Part shown: positions 12,901 to 23,904 of the stretch, in pieces | Layout: each line of letters starts with the position of its first letter | Numbering within the stretch: the stretch's first letter is position 1 | DNA from: Anisodus tanguticus | Lineage: Eukaryota; Streptophyta; Magnoliopsida; Solanales; Solanaceae | Direction of reading: 5' to 3' | Assembly: GCA_034509755.1 (NCBI GenBank) | Contig: CM067543.1 | Coordinates: 56,972,653-57,036,652, forward strand | DNA: 64,000 nucleotides | Notes under the pieces: model-generated | The model's database searches: none | The model's input: only the letters and a program-made list of their open reading frames with translations | Told to the model about the DNA's origin: nothing | Translations under genes and position numbers: made by a program

Positions 12901-14661
12901 CAACTGATCTTCCTTCGTAGTTGTAGTTCCGCCTTTGTATAGAATTGAAGGATTTAAATTATGTATAATGACAGTAGCGTGCAATTTAACGTGGTATGGT
13001 ATGTTTACTGCTCTATTTTTCAAATTAAGATATATTTATATTAGGCTTGCCACGAACTGTAAAAAAAATTACTCACATCGTCCTAATTTATGGGACGGTG
13101 TTTGACTGCCGCATGAAATTTGAAAAAGAAGAAAGACATTTGAAGTTTATGGAATAAAACAAATCATAAATATTTGTTGTGACTACAAACTATTTCGTTG
13201 TAAGGGTAGTTAAATTCTTTTCTAAATATAAAATCATACCTTTAAAAAAAATGTATCACACGAAATAGTACAAATGGGAGCATTACTTAATCTACAATAC
13301 TAATAATTAACCCAATCTAACCTGCATTGTAATGGAAGACTTGCATGGCCCAGAAAATTTGATTGGTTTGAGAAGATATTTCTTGTTTTGGGACACCACA
13401 AAGTTCACAATAGTTGAAGATGAACAAGCATCTTTCCATGCTTTTTGAAATGCCTGAATAAGATCGTTTAATACGTTAATTAAGAACCAAAAAACAAAAC
13501 TAATTAAATTGCCTATGATGGTTCTAAAATTAGTCGTAGAAGTTACCCCAATCTCTACACATTTTGTCATCCACCATTCCACATATACATTCACCATAAC
13601 ATAACAAGCTTCGAAGTACAATATAATCTTTCCACCAAAGAAGGAAAGATTTTAACTTATATACACTGACAACATAAAGAATTGTAAAAATTTACTTGTA
13701 ACATGCATGTTTTGTCTGCCTTATTTATCAAGTAACTAGTTTCACTTATTATTGACAGTTACTTATTAGTCATATTTTAAGTGACGTAACACTTTTATTA
13801 GTATATAGAAGTTGAACAATCTAGAAAATGTTTATTCACAAACCTTTTTATCTAATATCACTCCCTCTGTGATATTATTTTTTATTAATAATGTATTTTA
13901 AAATGAATGATCAATTTCAATATTTAAAAATAATTTGTCTTTAAACTAAAACAATAATTAATTTCAAATTTCATTCTTTGTTTCTTAAATTTTAAGTCAT
14001 TTTATGTGACATTCTTTCTTTATTAATTAATATGTTTAAAAATTTGTCATCGATACATATATGTTTAGAAATAATTTAACTTTAAATTTCTTATTTTACT
14101 CTTAATGACATACTTTTACATCTGCATAAATGATTTTAAATCATAAATTTCAAAAACCTTCATTTTTTTTCTAAACTCGGAGATTAATCATACGTGGTCA
14201 CATAAATTGAAACATAAGGAGTATACTAACAATTTTGATGGTTTGAAAGAATTTTCTTAAAGAAAGATCCAACTTCTTCTATGGAATTCTGAGAAGAAAA
14301 TTAAACTTACATTTGTATCATCTGTACTTCCATCACCTATAGCTCCAAAGTTATCAACATTGATTGTTGTAACCTTAGCTTCTTCTTCATCATCATTTTC
14401 CTCCAAATTCTTGAATCTATGAAATCTACTAATTTGAAGATTGTTGTTGTCTTCAAGAATGGTGTTGAAATAATTTGAAGGGTAAGCTTGAAAATCATAA
14501 CCAAATTCCCTTTCAATATTCATGTTGTGATGATCATGAGTTTCTTTTAATATATGATCAACATCATCATCTAGGAATTTAATGCTATTGCAAGATGAAA
14601 GTGATATACTAATAATCACAAGAATGGTGAATAAAATGAAGACATTCCTTAGAAGGGTCAT
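3999..14661 (-). CDS. Polygalacturonase (glycoside hydrolase 28), complete, 9 exons
   Basis: Endo-type polygalacturonase that hydrolyses alpha-1,4-galacturonan in the cell wall; 469 aa. Exons (minus strand): 14661-14311, 13453-13322, 8435-8268, 8113-8093 (21 nt), 6460-6253, 5206-5125, 4977-4869, 4743-4627, 4220-3999. Every junction is GT/AG and the joined frame is open for 1410 nt including the stop. Residues 1-24 form a signal peptide, followed by an acidic propeptide-like region to about 97. GH28 motifs are NTDG (272-275), GDDC (294-297), GHGI (317-320) and RIK (352-354), so the catalytic Asp, His, Arg and Lys residues are intact. Overall layout and length resemble ripening/abscission-type polygalacturonases of tomato (about 457 aa). 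Introns 1, 2, 4 and 5 carry transposons. A TATA box lies 170 nt before the ATG. Exact paralogue unknown. Confidence 0.95.
5487..5725. mobile_element. Stowaway-like MITE in polygalacturonase intron 5
   Basis: About 240 bp. One end reads 'tacacccgttccatttta' and the other is its rough inverse, 'taaaatgagacgaaaggagta', as in Stowaway/mariner MITEs (CTCCCTCCGT-type ends, TA target). The interior is AT-rich and non-coding. Confidence 0.5.
6724..7003. mobile_element. Small MITE in polygalacturonase intron 4
   Basis: The ends are inverted repeats: left 'ggtgtatttggcacaaagga' and right, read inverted, 'gggtgtgtttggtatggagg'. The 'tttctggaaaat' block is also mirrored inside each end. The interior contains a G-rich stretch (6836-6905). 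The superfamily is uncertain (hAT- or PIF-like). The target duplication is not clear. Confidence 0.45.
7068..7729. mobile_element. Non-autonomous hAT-like element in polygalacturonase intron 4
   Basis: About 660 bp. The ends are similar inverted repeats containing 'ggccg' and 'aggc..aaagcc' blocks; the right end is rich in ggggcccc. It is flanked by an 8-bp near-match (gtttaact at 7060-7067, ctttaact at 7730-7737), the target-duplication length expected of hAT elements. It has no transposase. Confidence 0.4.
8660..12055 (-). pseudogene. copia pol remnant (protease, integrase, RT, RNase H)
   Basis: Minus-strand frames in order: protease near 12020-11950 (WYMDTCATSHL, where the catalytic DTG/DSG is DTC); pre-integrase/integrase 11540-10860 (KHVRQPF, HADLW); a proline-rich linker 10800-10120; RT 10080-9080 with the YVDD box at 9598-9587; RNase H about 9160-8660 (DADW-like Asp region and AEAE-type residues degraded). 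Stops and frame changes separate the blocks, so no polyprotein can be made. Confidence 0.75.
11240..11345. mobile_element. Possible hAT-end insertion nested in copia integrase
   Basis: About 100 bp interrupt the integrase frame. The right edge, read inverted, is 'tagggatgacaacggatatg', similar to the ends of Ac-type hAT elements, and the interior repeats 'ggatctggatctggatct'. Only one convincing terminus is visible. Confidence 0.25.
13070..13282. mobile_element. Stowaway-like MITE in polygalacturonase intron 2
   Basis: About 210 bp. The left end reads 'catcgtcctaatttatgggacg' in part and the right end 'cgaaatagtacaaatgggag', roughly inverted, with the usual 'cctttaaaaaaaatgt' Stowaway-like interior. 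Confidence 0.4.
13857..14223. mobile_element. Stowaway-like MITE in polygalacturonase intron 1
   Basis: The left end is 'ctccctctgtgatattattt' and the right end 'cataaattgaaacataagga' + gta, the two halves of a Stowaway-type inverted terminus. The AT-rich interior is non-coding and makes up much of intron 1. Confidence 0.45.
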
Positions 14662-14744
14662 GGTATGTTTGATTGTTGTGTAATATAATAATATGATGTT
14701 GTCTTTTTTGTTGAAAAAAATGATAAAATTCTGGGGGAAAGTAT

Positions 14745-14760
14745 GGGGGGGGGGGGGGGG
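14745..14760. repeat. G16 homopolymer in the polygalacturonase 5' leader
   Basis: Sixteen consecutive G on the plus strand, which would be C16 in the polygalacturonase mRNA, 84-99 nt before the start codon and inside the predicted 5' UTR. Confidence 0.9.
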
Positions 14761-14830
14761 TTAACTTGTTAGTAAAGAGAAAAGGAGGGTACGGAAATAA
14801 TTATCTGACAAAGTGAGGTGGGAGATTTGA

Positions 14831-14840
14831 CTATTTATAG
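14831..14840 (-). promoter_or_regulatory. TATA box of the polygalacturonase gene
   Basis: The minus strand reads CTATAAATAG, 170 nt upstream of the ATG at 14661, giving a 5' UTR of about 140 nt. Position and sequence fit a plant TATA box. Confidence 0.6.
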
Positions 14841-15580
14841 AATTTGGGGGTATGGTTTTATGGATGAGAGAGTTTTAGACGAAAGTATATTTCTTGGACA
14901 ATCTGCTGACTTCTTACCTCCATACTTCCTTAGGAAACAAGAATTGCAATTCTTTTAAAAAAACAAATCCAATAAAAGTAAAATTATTAGTTTAAACTTT
15001 AAACCTTGTTTTTTATTTGAGCACTTAAACAATAATTCTTTGAGGTTAACTTATATACATTGGTGATATAGATTATTTTTACACTATCATATGATCTAAA
15101 ATAAAATAAATGACGGATCTAAAAGATATAAGTCCCTAGTGCTCAATTGTTTTTAATGAAAAATTTAACTAGTGCACCCATTATATGATATCCTGAGATT
15201 GGGTCCTCAGATCGTTTTATTTCTTTAATTTTACTAAGTTTGCAATATAAATTTGTAACATTTTGGGTTAACAATAAAGGATGTTCCATTAGATTAATGT
15301 AGGTCCGTCATTGAACAAATATTGCAGGCAACTTTTCATAAAATATGTGTTGAAATCTTAAAAACAAGACATTATCTGCCATACAAGTTGAGATGATTTG
15401 ATAATACTAAAAAATATTTACACCGTTGATGTGGATATAAATTAGTTTAGCTCTATTTCTTTTATACAAAATGGCGGTAAGCATGTTAATGCTATAGGTA
15501 ACACAAATAGAGGCAGGGCTACAAGCCTGTCTACAAATTCGGTAGAATCAAGTAATTTTAGCTCAGATTATGTAGTTATT
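14841..15580. other. Polygalacturonase upstream region, no gene
   Basis: AT-rich sequence upstream of the polygalacturonase TATA box, ending at the RTE insertion. I see no coding frame; regulatory sites cannot be assigned by eye. Confidence 0.4.
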
Positions 15581-15595
15581 TAAAATTCACTAATA

Positions 15596-16261
15596 CAACA
15601 ATAACATATCCAGTGAAATTTCACAATATGGGGTCTGGAGAGGGTAGAGTGTACGCAAATCTTACCTCTACCTTGGTAGGTAGAGCGGTTGTTTCCGAGA
15701 GACCCTCGGCTCAAGATAGAGCATAAGCACAAGCAAAGTAAAACCAAAGCAAGAGTAAAGCAAGCAAGAGGAACGGTCAGGAAAAATTTAAAGCGGTATG
15801 AAAATTGCTGGTATCAAAAGTGAATAAGCCATGATAGCGCATACCGAAAAAGTATGCATTAACACTAACTAGCGCATGTAAATAAGCTAAACAAGGTATG
15901 CTAAAGGACACATATCAGCAGAAAATCAGCTACAGATGACTATAAAATAATATTGTGCCTATTTGTATGATAGGCTAAGCAGGTCTACAATAAAAACACT
16001 ACCCCTATCAGCTTGCAAGCGTGAGTAAGACTGTGCTCGACTACCTACTACCCTTCTACCCTAATTTGTGTCATTCACAACCCCCTATCTAAGGACATGT
16101 CTTCAGTAAGTTGCACATGCGCCATATCCCGTCTAATCACCTCTCGCCAATACTTCTTTGGCCTACCTCAACCCCTCCTAAACCAGTTTATAGTCAACCT
16201 CTCACACCTCCGCACTGGGGCATTTGTGTCTCTCATTTGCACATGTTCAAACCATCTCAAC
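15596..16261 (-). mobile_element. 5'-truncated RTE-clade LINE with target duplication
   Basis: Minus strand. The 5' part (16261-16020) encodes the conserved C-terminal tail seen in plant RTE reverse transcriptases (WFEHVQ, NAPVRRCERLTI, GRPKKYWREVIRRDMAH), with a stop in place of a tryptophan or glycine codon. The 3' part is the solanaceous tail (gaccctc... gggtctggagagggtagag, inverted) ending in TTG repeats. A 15-bp duplication flanks it: taaaattcactaata at 15581-15595 and 16262-16276. Non-functional but well-preserved insertion. Confidence 0.8.
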
Positions 16262-16276
16262 TAAAATTCACTAATA

Positions 16277-17002
16277 TATATGAATAATTTATACAAAATT
16301 TAATAAATTATCTTTTCTAGAATCAGAATTCATAAACTTAAAATATAACTCCGTTTCTGAATATAAACAATTATATAAACTTAAACAACTGTATAATTGT
16401 AATGGGTGAAGTAGCCCATGATCATGTAGACTTCTTTGAAAACTCTTATATGATCGATGAGAGACAAGTGTAAGATTCTCTAACAATTACTGAGTAGTAT
16501 TTAGTTATTTTCTTTTTTTTTCCTTATAAAATTAGTACATAAGCAGAAGCCGGGTAGATTAAAAAGTACGAATTCAGTAGAATTCAAGTAGCTTTTTGGT
16601 CCAGATCTTGTATTATTAAGAAATTATATATTTAATATATATATATATTATTAATTTAAAACTCAATAACTCAAAAGATCTAAAATACAGAATTCATAAT
16701 TAACTTCAAAGCGTATACCTCTCTCCTAACAAAAGGTGCATATTTGTAGTAAGGATAAATTACAGGTTCAATACTAATTCTACACATTTGTAATTTATAT
16801 ATACTTTTATATTCTTTATTTTCGTTATTCCTTCTTGTTTTCAATTAAAACAAAAATCAATATAGGATAGACATGTCGTAAGTTGAAGGAAAATTAGCAG
16901 TACGTCAACAATGTCGACGGTGGACGGCTAAAACTTATAACGAAAGTAAAAGTATCCTTTGCAATATTTGAGCAGTATGTATGTGTGTATATATATATAT
17001 AA
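16277..17002. other. Intergenic, no gene recognised
   Basis: AT-rich sequence without a supported coding frame or recognised repeat, ending in a (TA)n stretch beside the Au SINE. Confidence 0.4.
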
Positions 17003-17176
17003 AGGGCAGCCCGGTGTACTAAGCTTTCGCTAAGCGCAGGGTTCGGAGAAGGGCCGGACCACAAGGGTCTATTAAACGTAGTCTTACCTTGCATTTCTGC
17101 AAAAGGCTGTTTTCACGGCTTAAATCCATGACCTCATGATCACGTGGCAGCAACTTTATCAGTTACTCCAAGGCTC
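17003..17176 (-). mobile_element. Au-type SINE
   Basis: On the minus strand it begins with a tRNA-derived head (an A-box-like 'ccttggagtaactgat' and a degenerate B box near 17125, inverted 'ggatttaagcc') and ends in 'gggctgccctt' at 17003-17013. The body (agggccggaccacaagggtc, plus strand) is characteristic of the Au SINE family of angiosperms. (TA)n runs flank both ends and hide any target duplication. Confidence 0.75.
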
Positions 17177-17340
17177 CATATATATATATATATATATTCC
17201 CAAACAACACACATGTTGCTTATTGACCAAAAAAATAATACATGTTGCTTTTAGAATAAATCATTTATAGCAAAAATTTCAGATGGGTAACCTTTGATGT
17301 ACTATTCCAAAAAGGATCACATGTTACTTGTAGAACAAAT

Positions 17341-17492
17341 TGATAGAGAATATATTAATATTCTCCATATATTTTATAATTATTATTCTATTGTAATTAT
17401 GTAAAGTAGAGATCATTCTCCAATTAGGTTTGTAAATTGTAAACACCTATAAATATTGCATTAATGAGAAGCCTACAACCAAGGAGAATTAC
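17341..17492 (+). repeat. 5' LTR (truncated) of the 17.3 kb copia element
   Basis: Begins tgatagagaatatattaata and matches the 3' LTR up to 'ggagaattac', after which the sequence jumps to the gag leader (cacccctcccc). The LTR end and PBS are missing. Confidence 0.85.
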
Positions 17493-17529
17493 CACCCCTC
17501 CCCTCTCTTCCCAAATTTCTGGTGGCAAT

Positions 17530-20500
17530 ATGGGTTCTCGTGATTTCTCCTCCTCCACACAAGACATCACACATCCTGTTCCTACCTCCTCCTCTACCAA
17601 CCCCTTTCATCCGGCCTTCGCCGTCACAAATATCAAGAACTTTATCCCTTTGGTTCTTGATCAAGAAGATGGTCAATACTCGTTGTGGGTTGAACTATTC
17701 CGAATTCATGTTTGTGCTTACAACGTCCTTGATCACATCGACGGCTCCACCCCCCGACCAGCCGACATTGACAACCCAACTTGGAAGCGCCTCGATGCGA
17801 TCATCAAACAATGGATATATGGCACTATATCCAAGGATTTACTTTATACCATTATAAAGACAGGTGCTTCAGCTCACGACTTATGGATGAGGCTAGAAGA
17901 AATCGTTCTAGACAACAAACATACACGTGTCGTGTATTTGAAGGAACAATTTAACAACATATGTCTTGAGAACTTTGTTAACATGTCAGACTATTGTAAA
18001 CAACTTAAATTAGTTGTTGATCAATTGTCTAATGTTGGCACTCCGATTTCTGACACAAAGATGGTGCTGCAACTTATTAATAGGTTGCCGAAAGGTGAGT
18101 ACGATACACTTGCGATGATGATCCAGCAAGCGGCCCACTTTCTAGCTTCAACAAGGTTCGATCACAATTTCTATTAGAAGAGACTAGACGTGCGAAACAA
18201 GACTAACATAATCAGAAGGCGTTAGTAGTAGACGCACCACTGACCACCATTGCACCCGCCGGACCACCGCAACCCGTGGACCACCACAATCAGTGCGGCG
18301 GCCAAGGCAACAACCGTGGCGGCAAGGGAAGGGACCGAGGGGGCCGACCCAATTCTGGTGGTCAGCTACGGCAGGCCCAGCCTAATGCCGTGGCCCACCC
18401 CCAGAATTTAGGCCTCACCCCCTTGCCCTTACCCAACCAACCCGACACAGTATCCAAGTTCGAGTTCAAGCATTCTGGGCCCAGCTCCTGGCCCAAGTCA
18501 CACGGGTCAGCCACACAAGGCCTACCTCTACATGACCCAACAACAATAGCATGCATACGGTCTTATGACCCCTACCGAACTAAGTCAAGCCTACAACACT
18601 ATAAATCTACAGCAACCCAAAGACGCATGGTACATGGATACGGGGGCCACATTCCATCTCACTCATAACTCTGGTAATCTCCCTCAACTGTTTAATTTGC
18701 GCAATCCTCAATGTATTTTGGTCAGAAATGGCAATCGCATTCCAACAAGGTTATGGCATCACACAAATACCACCACCTCACCCTCCTTTTACCCTAAAAA
18801 TGTCCTATACGCGCCTAACATCATTAAAAACTTAATCTCTATTAGGAAGTTTACTAGTGACAATTTTGTATCTATTGAGTTTGACCCTTTTGGTTTTTTT
18901 GTGAAGGACCTACGTACGGGGACAACTCTTACGAGATGCAATAGTGTGGGAGACCTCTATCCATTCTCATCCAATTCTGATCCCAGTGTCAATCCAGATA
19001 CCTCTCTAGTTGCAATCTCTCCATCAACTTGGCACGATAGACTTGGGCACCCGGGAGCACCCGTTTTTAATTTTCTTAGAAGTCACAATTTAATTCAATG
19101 TAATAAAGGGAAATTTTTCCACAATTGTTTCTCTTGTCCATTAGGGAAGCATGTTAGACTTCCTTTTCAGTCATCACTAAGTATAACGTTCTCTCCTTTT
19201 TATATTATTCATGCGGATTTATGGACCTCTTCAATTACTAGCAAACTAGGTCACAAATGTTATTTGGTATTTTTGGATGATTTCTCTCTCTTTCTTTGGG
19301 TTTATCCTCTAAAATATAAGTCCCAAGTTTACCAAATATTTCTTGAATTTCAAGCATATGTTAAAACTTAGTTTGAGAAAAACATCAAAATATTTCAATA
19401 TGACAACGGTCGTGAGTTTTACAATTCCGTTTTTCATAAATTTTGTGCAGATAATGGCATGGTGTTTCGCTTCTCTTGCCCCCATACCTCACCTCAAAAT
19501 GGTAAAGCCGAAAGAATCCTACGCATCATCAATAATAAGATCCGCACTATGCTCTTCCATGCTTCTCTCCCCCCTTCTTTTTGGGTATACGTCTTGCATA
19601 TGACGGCATACCTTCTTAATATATTACCAACATGAACTCTTTAAGATAAAACTCCAACCAAAATTCTCTTCCATGGGATATCCTCTTATAATCATTTTCG
19701 TATTTTTGGTTGTCTATGCTACCCCAATCTCGCCTCCACGGCCCCTCACAAATTAGCTCATAGAACTATCCCTTCTATTTTCCTAGGTTTTCCGTCAAAC
19801 CATAGGGGGTACTTATGCTATGACTTATCCAAAAATAAAATTCAAGTCTCTCGCCATGTCACATTCGACGAGAACGTTTTCCCATTTGCAAACATCCAAA
19901 ATTTTCAAATCACTGATTACGACTTCCTTGATGATTCGGACACTTCCCCCCCCCCCCACCCCCCATTAGAACCGCAGTACATCATGGCACTCATCCTCTC
20001 CCGTCACTACCCCAGCCCCTGTCGATTATCCACCACATCCCGTCGACCACCAGCTGACCCATTGCTCTCGTCTCGGCCGTATCTCTCCTGCCACCGAGCC
20101 AACTGCCCCACCCCTTGCCACTGCTCTCGTGTCACCAAGCACACTGCCCCACCCCTTGCCATTGTTCATGTGATAGAAAATATCGTGTCCCACACCAACC
20201 CACTGCCCGTCACCCAAATTGTCCCACTTCCAACCCACCATATGGAAACCCGTTCTCTTCACGGTATTTTCAAATCGAAAGTACACTCTAACCTATTCAC
20301 AAAGACTATCTCACATATACCTAAAAATCCAAAATTAGCCAAACTTGACCCGAATTGGAATGCGGTCATGCGTGAGGAATTTAATGCGCTCACATCACAA
20401 CGCACTTTGGATCTTATCCCAATACCAGATGGGGTGAATGTGATTCGTTGCATGTGGCTATATCGTCATAAATTCAGAGATAGTAGTAAGCTTGAATGTT

Positions 20501-21800
20501 ATAAGGCGAGACTTGTGGCAAATGGCATGAGGTAACAAGAGGGAGTTGATTATGGTGAGACATTCAATCCAGTGGTTAAACCAACCACTATTCGCACTGT
20601 TTTGAGCATAGCTATGGGAAAGAACTGGTCGATTCATCAACTTGATGTAAAAATGTGTTATTACATGGGGAGTTGAAAGAAACCATATATATGCATCAAC
20701 CACCTAGCTTTGTGCATCCAGATGCTCCTCAGTATGTCTGTCATTTTTTAAAGTCACTATATGGCTTGAAACAAGCCCCCAGGGCTTGGTATGAGCACTT
20801 TTCCACTTACATCATGCATATCGGGTTCGTGTGCAGCAAAAGTGATAACTCACTTTTTATTTTTCATCGAGGTAATGACACTGCATACATTTTTCTCTAT
20901 GTGGATGATATTGTTTTGATTGTCTCATCTGATGTGCTGAAATACGAAATCATTACCCTGCTCAAATCCGAATTTGATATGATAGACTTGGGTATGTTGA
21001 GTTATTTTTTGGGGATTTCAGTGACCAGATCTGAAAATGCAATATTCACGTGCTAGCGTAAGTATGCCGAAGAAATTATTTACAGGGCTAAAATGGAAAA
21101 CTGCAAGATCATGCCCACTCCAGTCGACTCGAAGTCGAAACTCAGTACCGATGACGGGGATCCTTTGCTCGATCCTTCTCTTTATAGGAGTCCTACTAGT
21201 GCACTTCAGTATCTTACCTTCACTAGGTCCGATATTGCTTACGCCGTTCAGCAGGTGTATTTGTTCATCTATGCTCCCAGGGAGCCTCACTTTACCGCTC
21301 TTAAACGTATCATTCGGTACGTTAAGGGTATTTTTTACTACGGATTACGTCTTTATCCATCTGCACCTGTCATGCTGATATCGTATACGGACGCCGATTG
21401 AGGCGGCTGTTCGGACACACGTCGATCTACTTCCGGTTACTGTGTATTTTTTGGTGATAATCTCATCTCGTGGTCTGCCAAACGGCAAGCCACGCTATCC
21501 CGTTAGTGCAGAAGCAGAATATAGAGGCGTTGCGAACATTGTTGCCGAGATCTACTGGCTCAGAAACCTTCTTCTAGAGCTTCATTGTCCCTTACGTAAG
21601 ATATCTCTTGTCTACTGTGATAACATATCTGTTGTTTACTTGTCTCATAACCCGGTCCAGCATTAGCAAACAAAACATATTGAAATGGATATTCATTTTG
21701 TTCGTGAGAAGGTTGTCATGGGTCATGTTAGGGTGTTACATGTTCCTTCTTCATATTAGTACAAAGATATATTTACTAAGGGACTTCCTCGGCAGTTGTT
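17530..21800 (+). pseudogene. copia gag-pol remnant
   Basis: Gag starts at ATG 17530 (UBN2 domain about 17605-18130, with FHPAFAVTNIKNFI, GQYSLWVELF and QWIYGTI). A frameshift near 18135 is followed by a Gly/Arg-rich tail. Protease DTG is at about 18635 (WYMDTGATFHL). The pre-integrase block WHDRLGHPG...CPLGKHVRLPF is at about 19030-19165 and the integrase core at 19190-19620, broken by stops at 19370 and after 'NILPT'. RT spans about 20420-21050, with a frameshift near 20650 and YVDD at 20898-20909. RNase H spans about 21370-21770, with a stop after DAD at 21399. Decayed and not expressible as one polyprotein. Confidence 0.8.
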
Positions 21801-21858
21801 CGTTGACTTCAGATCCAGCCTCTTCGTCCGGTCTCCTCCCGCTCCGACTGAGGGGGTG

Positions 21859-22021
21859 TGATAGAGAATATATTAATATTCTCCATATATTCTGTAATTA
21901 TTATTCTAGTGTAATTATGTAAAGTAGAGATCCTTCTTCAATTAGATTTGTAAATTGTAAACATCTATAAATATTGCATTAATGAGAAGCCTCCAACCAA
22001 GGAGAATTACATTATTTTACA
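21859..22021 (+). repeat. 3' LTR of the 17.3 kb copia element
   Basis: 163 bp, starting tgatagagaa and ending ttattttaca. Directly follows the polypurine tract and is directly followed by the caaat target duplication. Confidence 0.9.
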
Positions 22022-22026
22022 CAAAT

Positions 22027-23904
22027 CACTAGATGGTTCAATATTTTATCTCCAAAAATTTCTAAAATGTCAGGCAAAATAAGACCATATATTAGTTAAA
22101 CTCAGTATCCATTATTGAAATGTACTATAGTTTTTATCTTCGAATTTACAACAAAGCAATTATCTCAAATTTTAAAGAATAAAAGATAAGTGAAAAGCAC
22201 TTTTTAAGGTAATTACTTAAACAAAAAAAAAAGGTGGGAAAAAGAAAAATTATAAGCAATGTTGATTAATTTGTCTAAATTGGAAATCATTATTGCTTGT
22301 TTTCTAAAAGAACATGCATGAAGCTTCCGTCAGGAATGGCTGCTATAGTTTATTTTAAGAAAGTTTCTTAGTTATGGGCTTTGGAGTAAACCATTTAGAT
22401 TTAAATATCTACCTTTTTAAATTCCATTTAAAATTCAACATCATTTTCCTCTTTACTAACTGCATGGATAGGTTTTGTCGTTTATCTCTTTCTTATCAAC
22501 ACGTAAGGACTATCATTTAAGTGAGACTCGTAGTTTGTAAAAATTTATCAGTTTATTATTCATTCCATTCAGGTATTTGATGTCTGAAGTTGATTTGATT
22601 TGACAGAACCTAATTTTAGACAACATCCATACATACGTGTAAAGTTCAGTCATTTTACGTGAACTTTGGCCTCATGTAGTTGCTCTGAACTTTAGTTATA
22701 TGTAGTTGCGCATTCAATTATTTTTATTTGAACTTCAGTCATATGAAGTTACATTCAATTATTTTTGCATGAACTTCAACCGTATCTAACTGCATTTAGT
22801 CATTTTGCTTGAACTTAGCACATATGGCTGAAGTTGAACCATTTTTTTTTAAGAAACTCCTTAGATAGTTGTATCTTACTAGGACAAAAATATTTGAAGC
22901 ATAAGTTACATATTTTGTATGAAGACTTTATCCAAAAAATTCAAAAAAACTGAGAAATTCCGAGGTTGAAAAATCCAACTTTTGTTGGTTTGGGTCAGTT
23001 TATAAATTTAAAAATCAGACATAATTGATTTGGCTTGGTATTTGAAAACCCCAAATTAACTAGCCCAGTCCATGTAATGAAAAGCAATCAGCCTATTAAT
23101 TACGACTTATCAAATTTCGTGGATAGGAACTTTTGATTAGTCCTACATAAATTCCTAACTAATCTTAATTAGATCATGTCACAATCTAGAGGTTACACGC
23201 ATCAAGAAGGAACAAGAAGTTATGGAGCTGCAAAAAAAAGGAAATTTGAATGAACAGTAACCTTAACTTTTTTTTACTTTGGCTAGTTAATTAAGTGAAA
23301 GTAATTAATACCTTGAAGAAAGTTAACTTGGTTTAAGATTAGTAGTTTGCATTTATCTTCAATCAATTATAGCCATGTAATTAAACGTGATTTTATTCAA
23401 TTAATCACATTTTGTGCTCTTATTGATTCATAATTTTATGACTTTGGACTATGGTTTTTGTGGTAGATAAATGCTGACGCAGATCTAACTGGTAAGTTGT
23501 AACATACAGGTTCACGTAATTACTGAAAAGCTTTAATCCAGACCTTCTATATATGTACTTAGAGATACACTAAATATGTATGTATATTTGACTATTAGAA
23601 CTACAAAAAAAAAAAAGATTTAGTGACGGAGACAAACCCTTTTTCCGTTGCTAAACAGCAATGGATTCGCTACAGAATTATGACTTGCCACAAAATAAGA
23701 GAATAAAAAATAGGTATGTATTATAAAGACAGAAAAAAATCATTATTATTGTATATTAAAACTTTAGATTGTTGTAAAATTCAATAAACTTTAAAATTCT
23801 TAATCCACCTTTGAGTAACTATTTATCAAACTATGTACGTGCTTCAAGTCTACGAGAACCCTAATTCATTTCTCTGCCTAATATTGGGATGAAGAGGGAA
23901 AATG
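22027..23904. other. Intergenic; degenerate minisatellite, possible CACTA end
   Basis: No gene seen. At about 22635-22850 a degenerate repeat of roughly 55-60 bp recurs around the words 'gaacttcagtcatat', 'gttgcattcaattat' and 'catgaacttcaac'. Near 23600 'actacaaaaaaaaaaaagatttagtgacgg' resembles one terminus of a CACTA element, but no partner end was found. The rest is AT-rich and featureless. Confidence 0.35.

Larger units (their letters stand above)
17341..22021 (+). mobile_element. copia retrotransposon with TSD, 5' end damaged
   Basis: 4.68 kb, flanked by caaat at 17336-17340 and 22022-22026. The 5' LTR is 17341-17492 and the 3' LTR 21859-22021 (163 bp), preceded by a polypurine tract gagggggtg (21850-21858). 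The 5' LTR lacks the last ~11 bases and the PBS expected after it is gone. The two LTRs differ at 8 of 152 comparable positions. The internal region holds gag, protease, integrase, RT and RNase H with stops and frameshifts, so it is inactive. It is of the same family or lineage as the copies at 2.5-3.8 and 8.5-12.6 kb. Confidence 0.9.

Noticed and set aside
23600..23700. CACTA transposon
   Set aside because: Only one CACTA-like terminus (actacaaaaaaa) is seen, with no partner end, target duplication or transposase.
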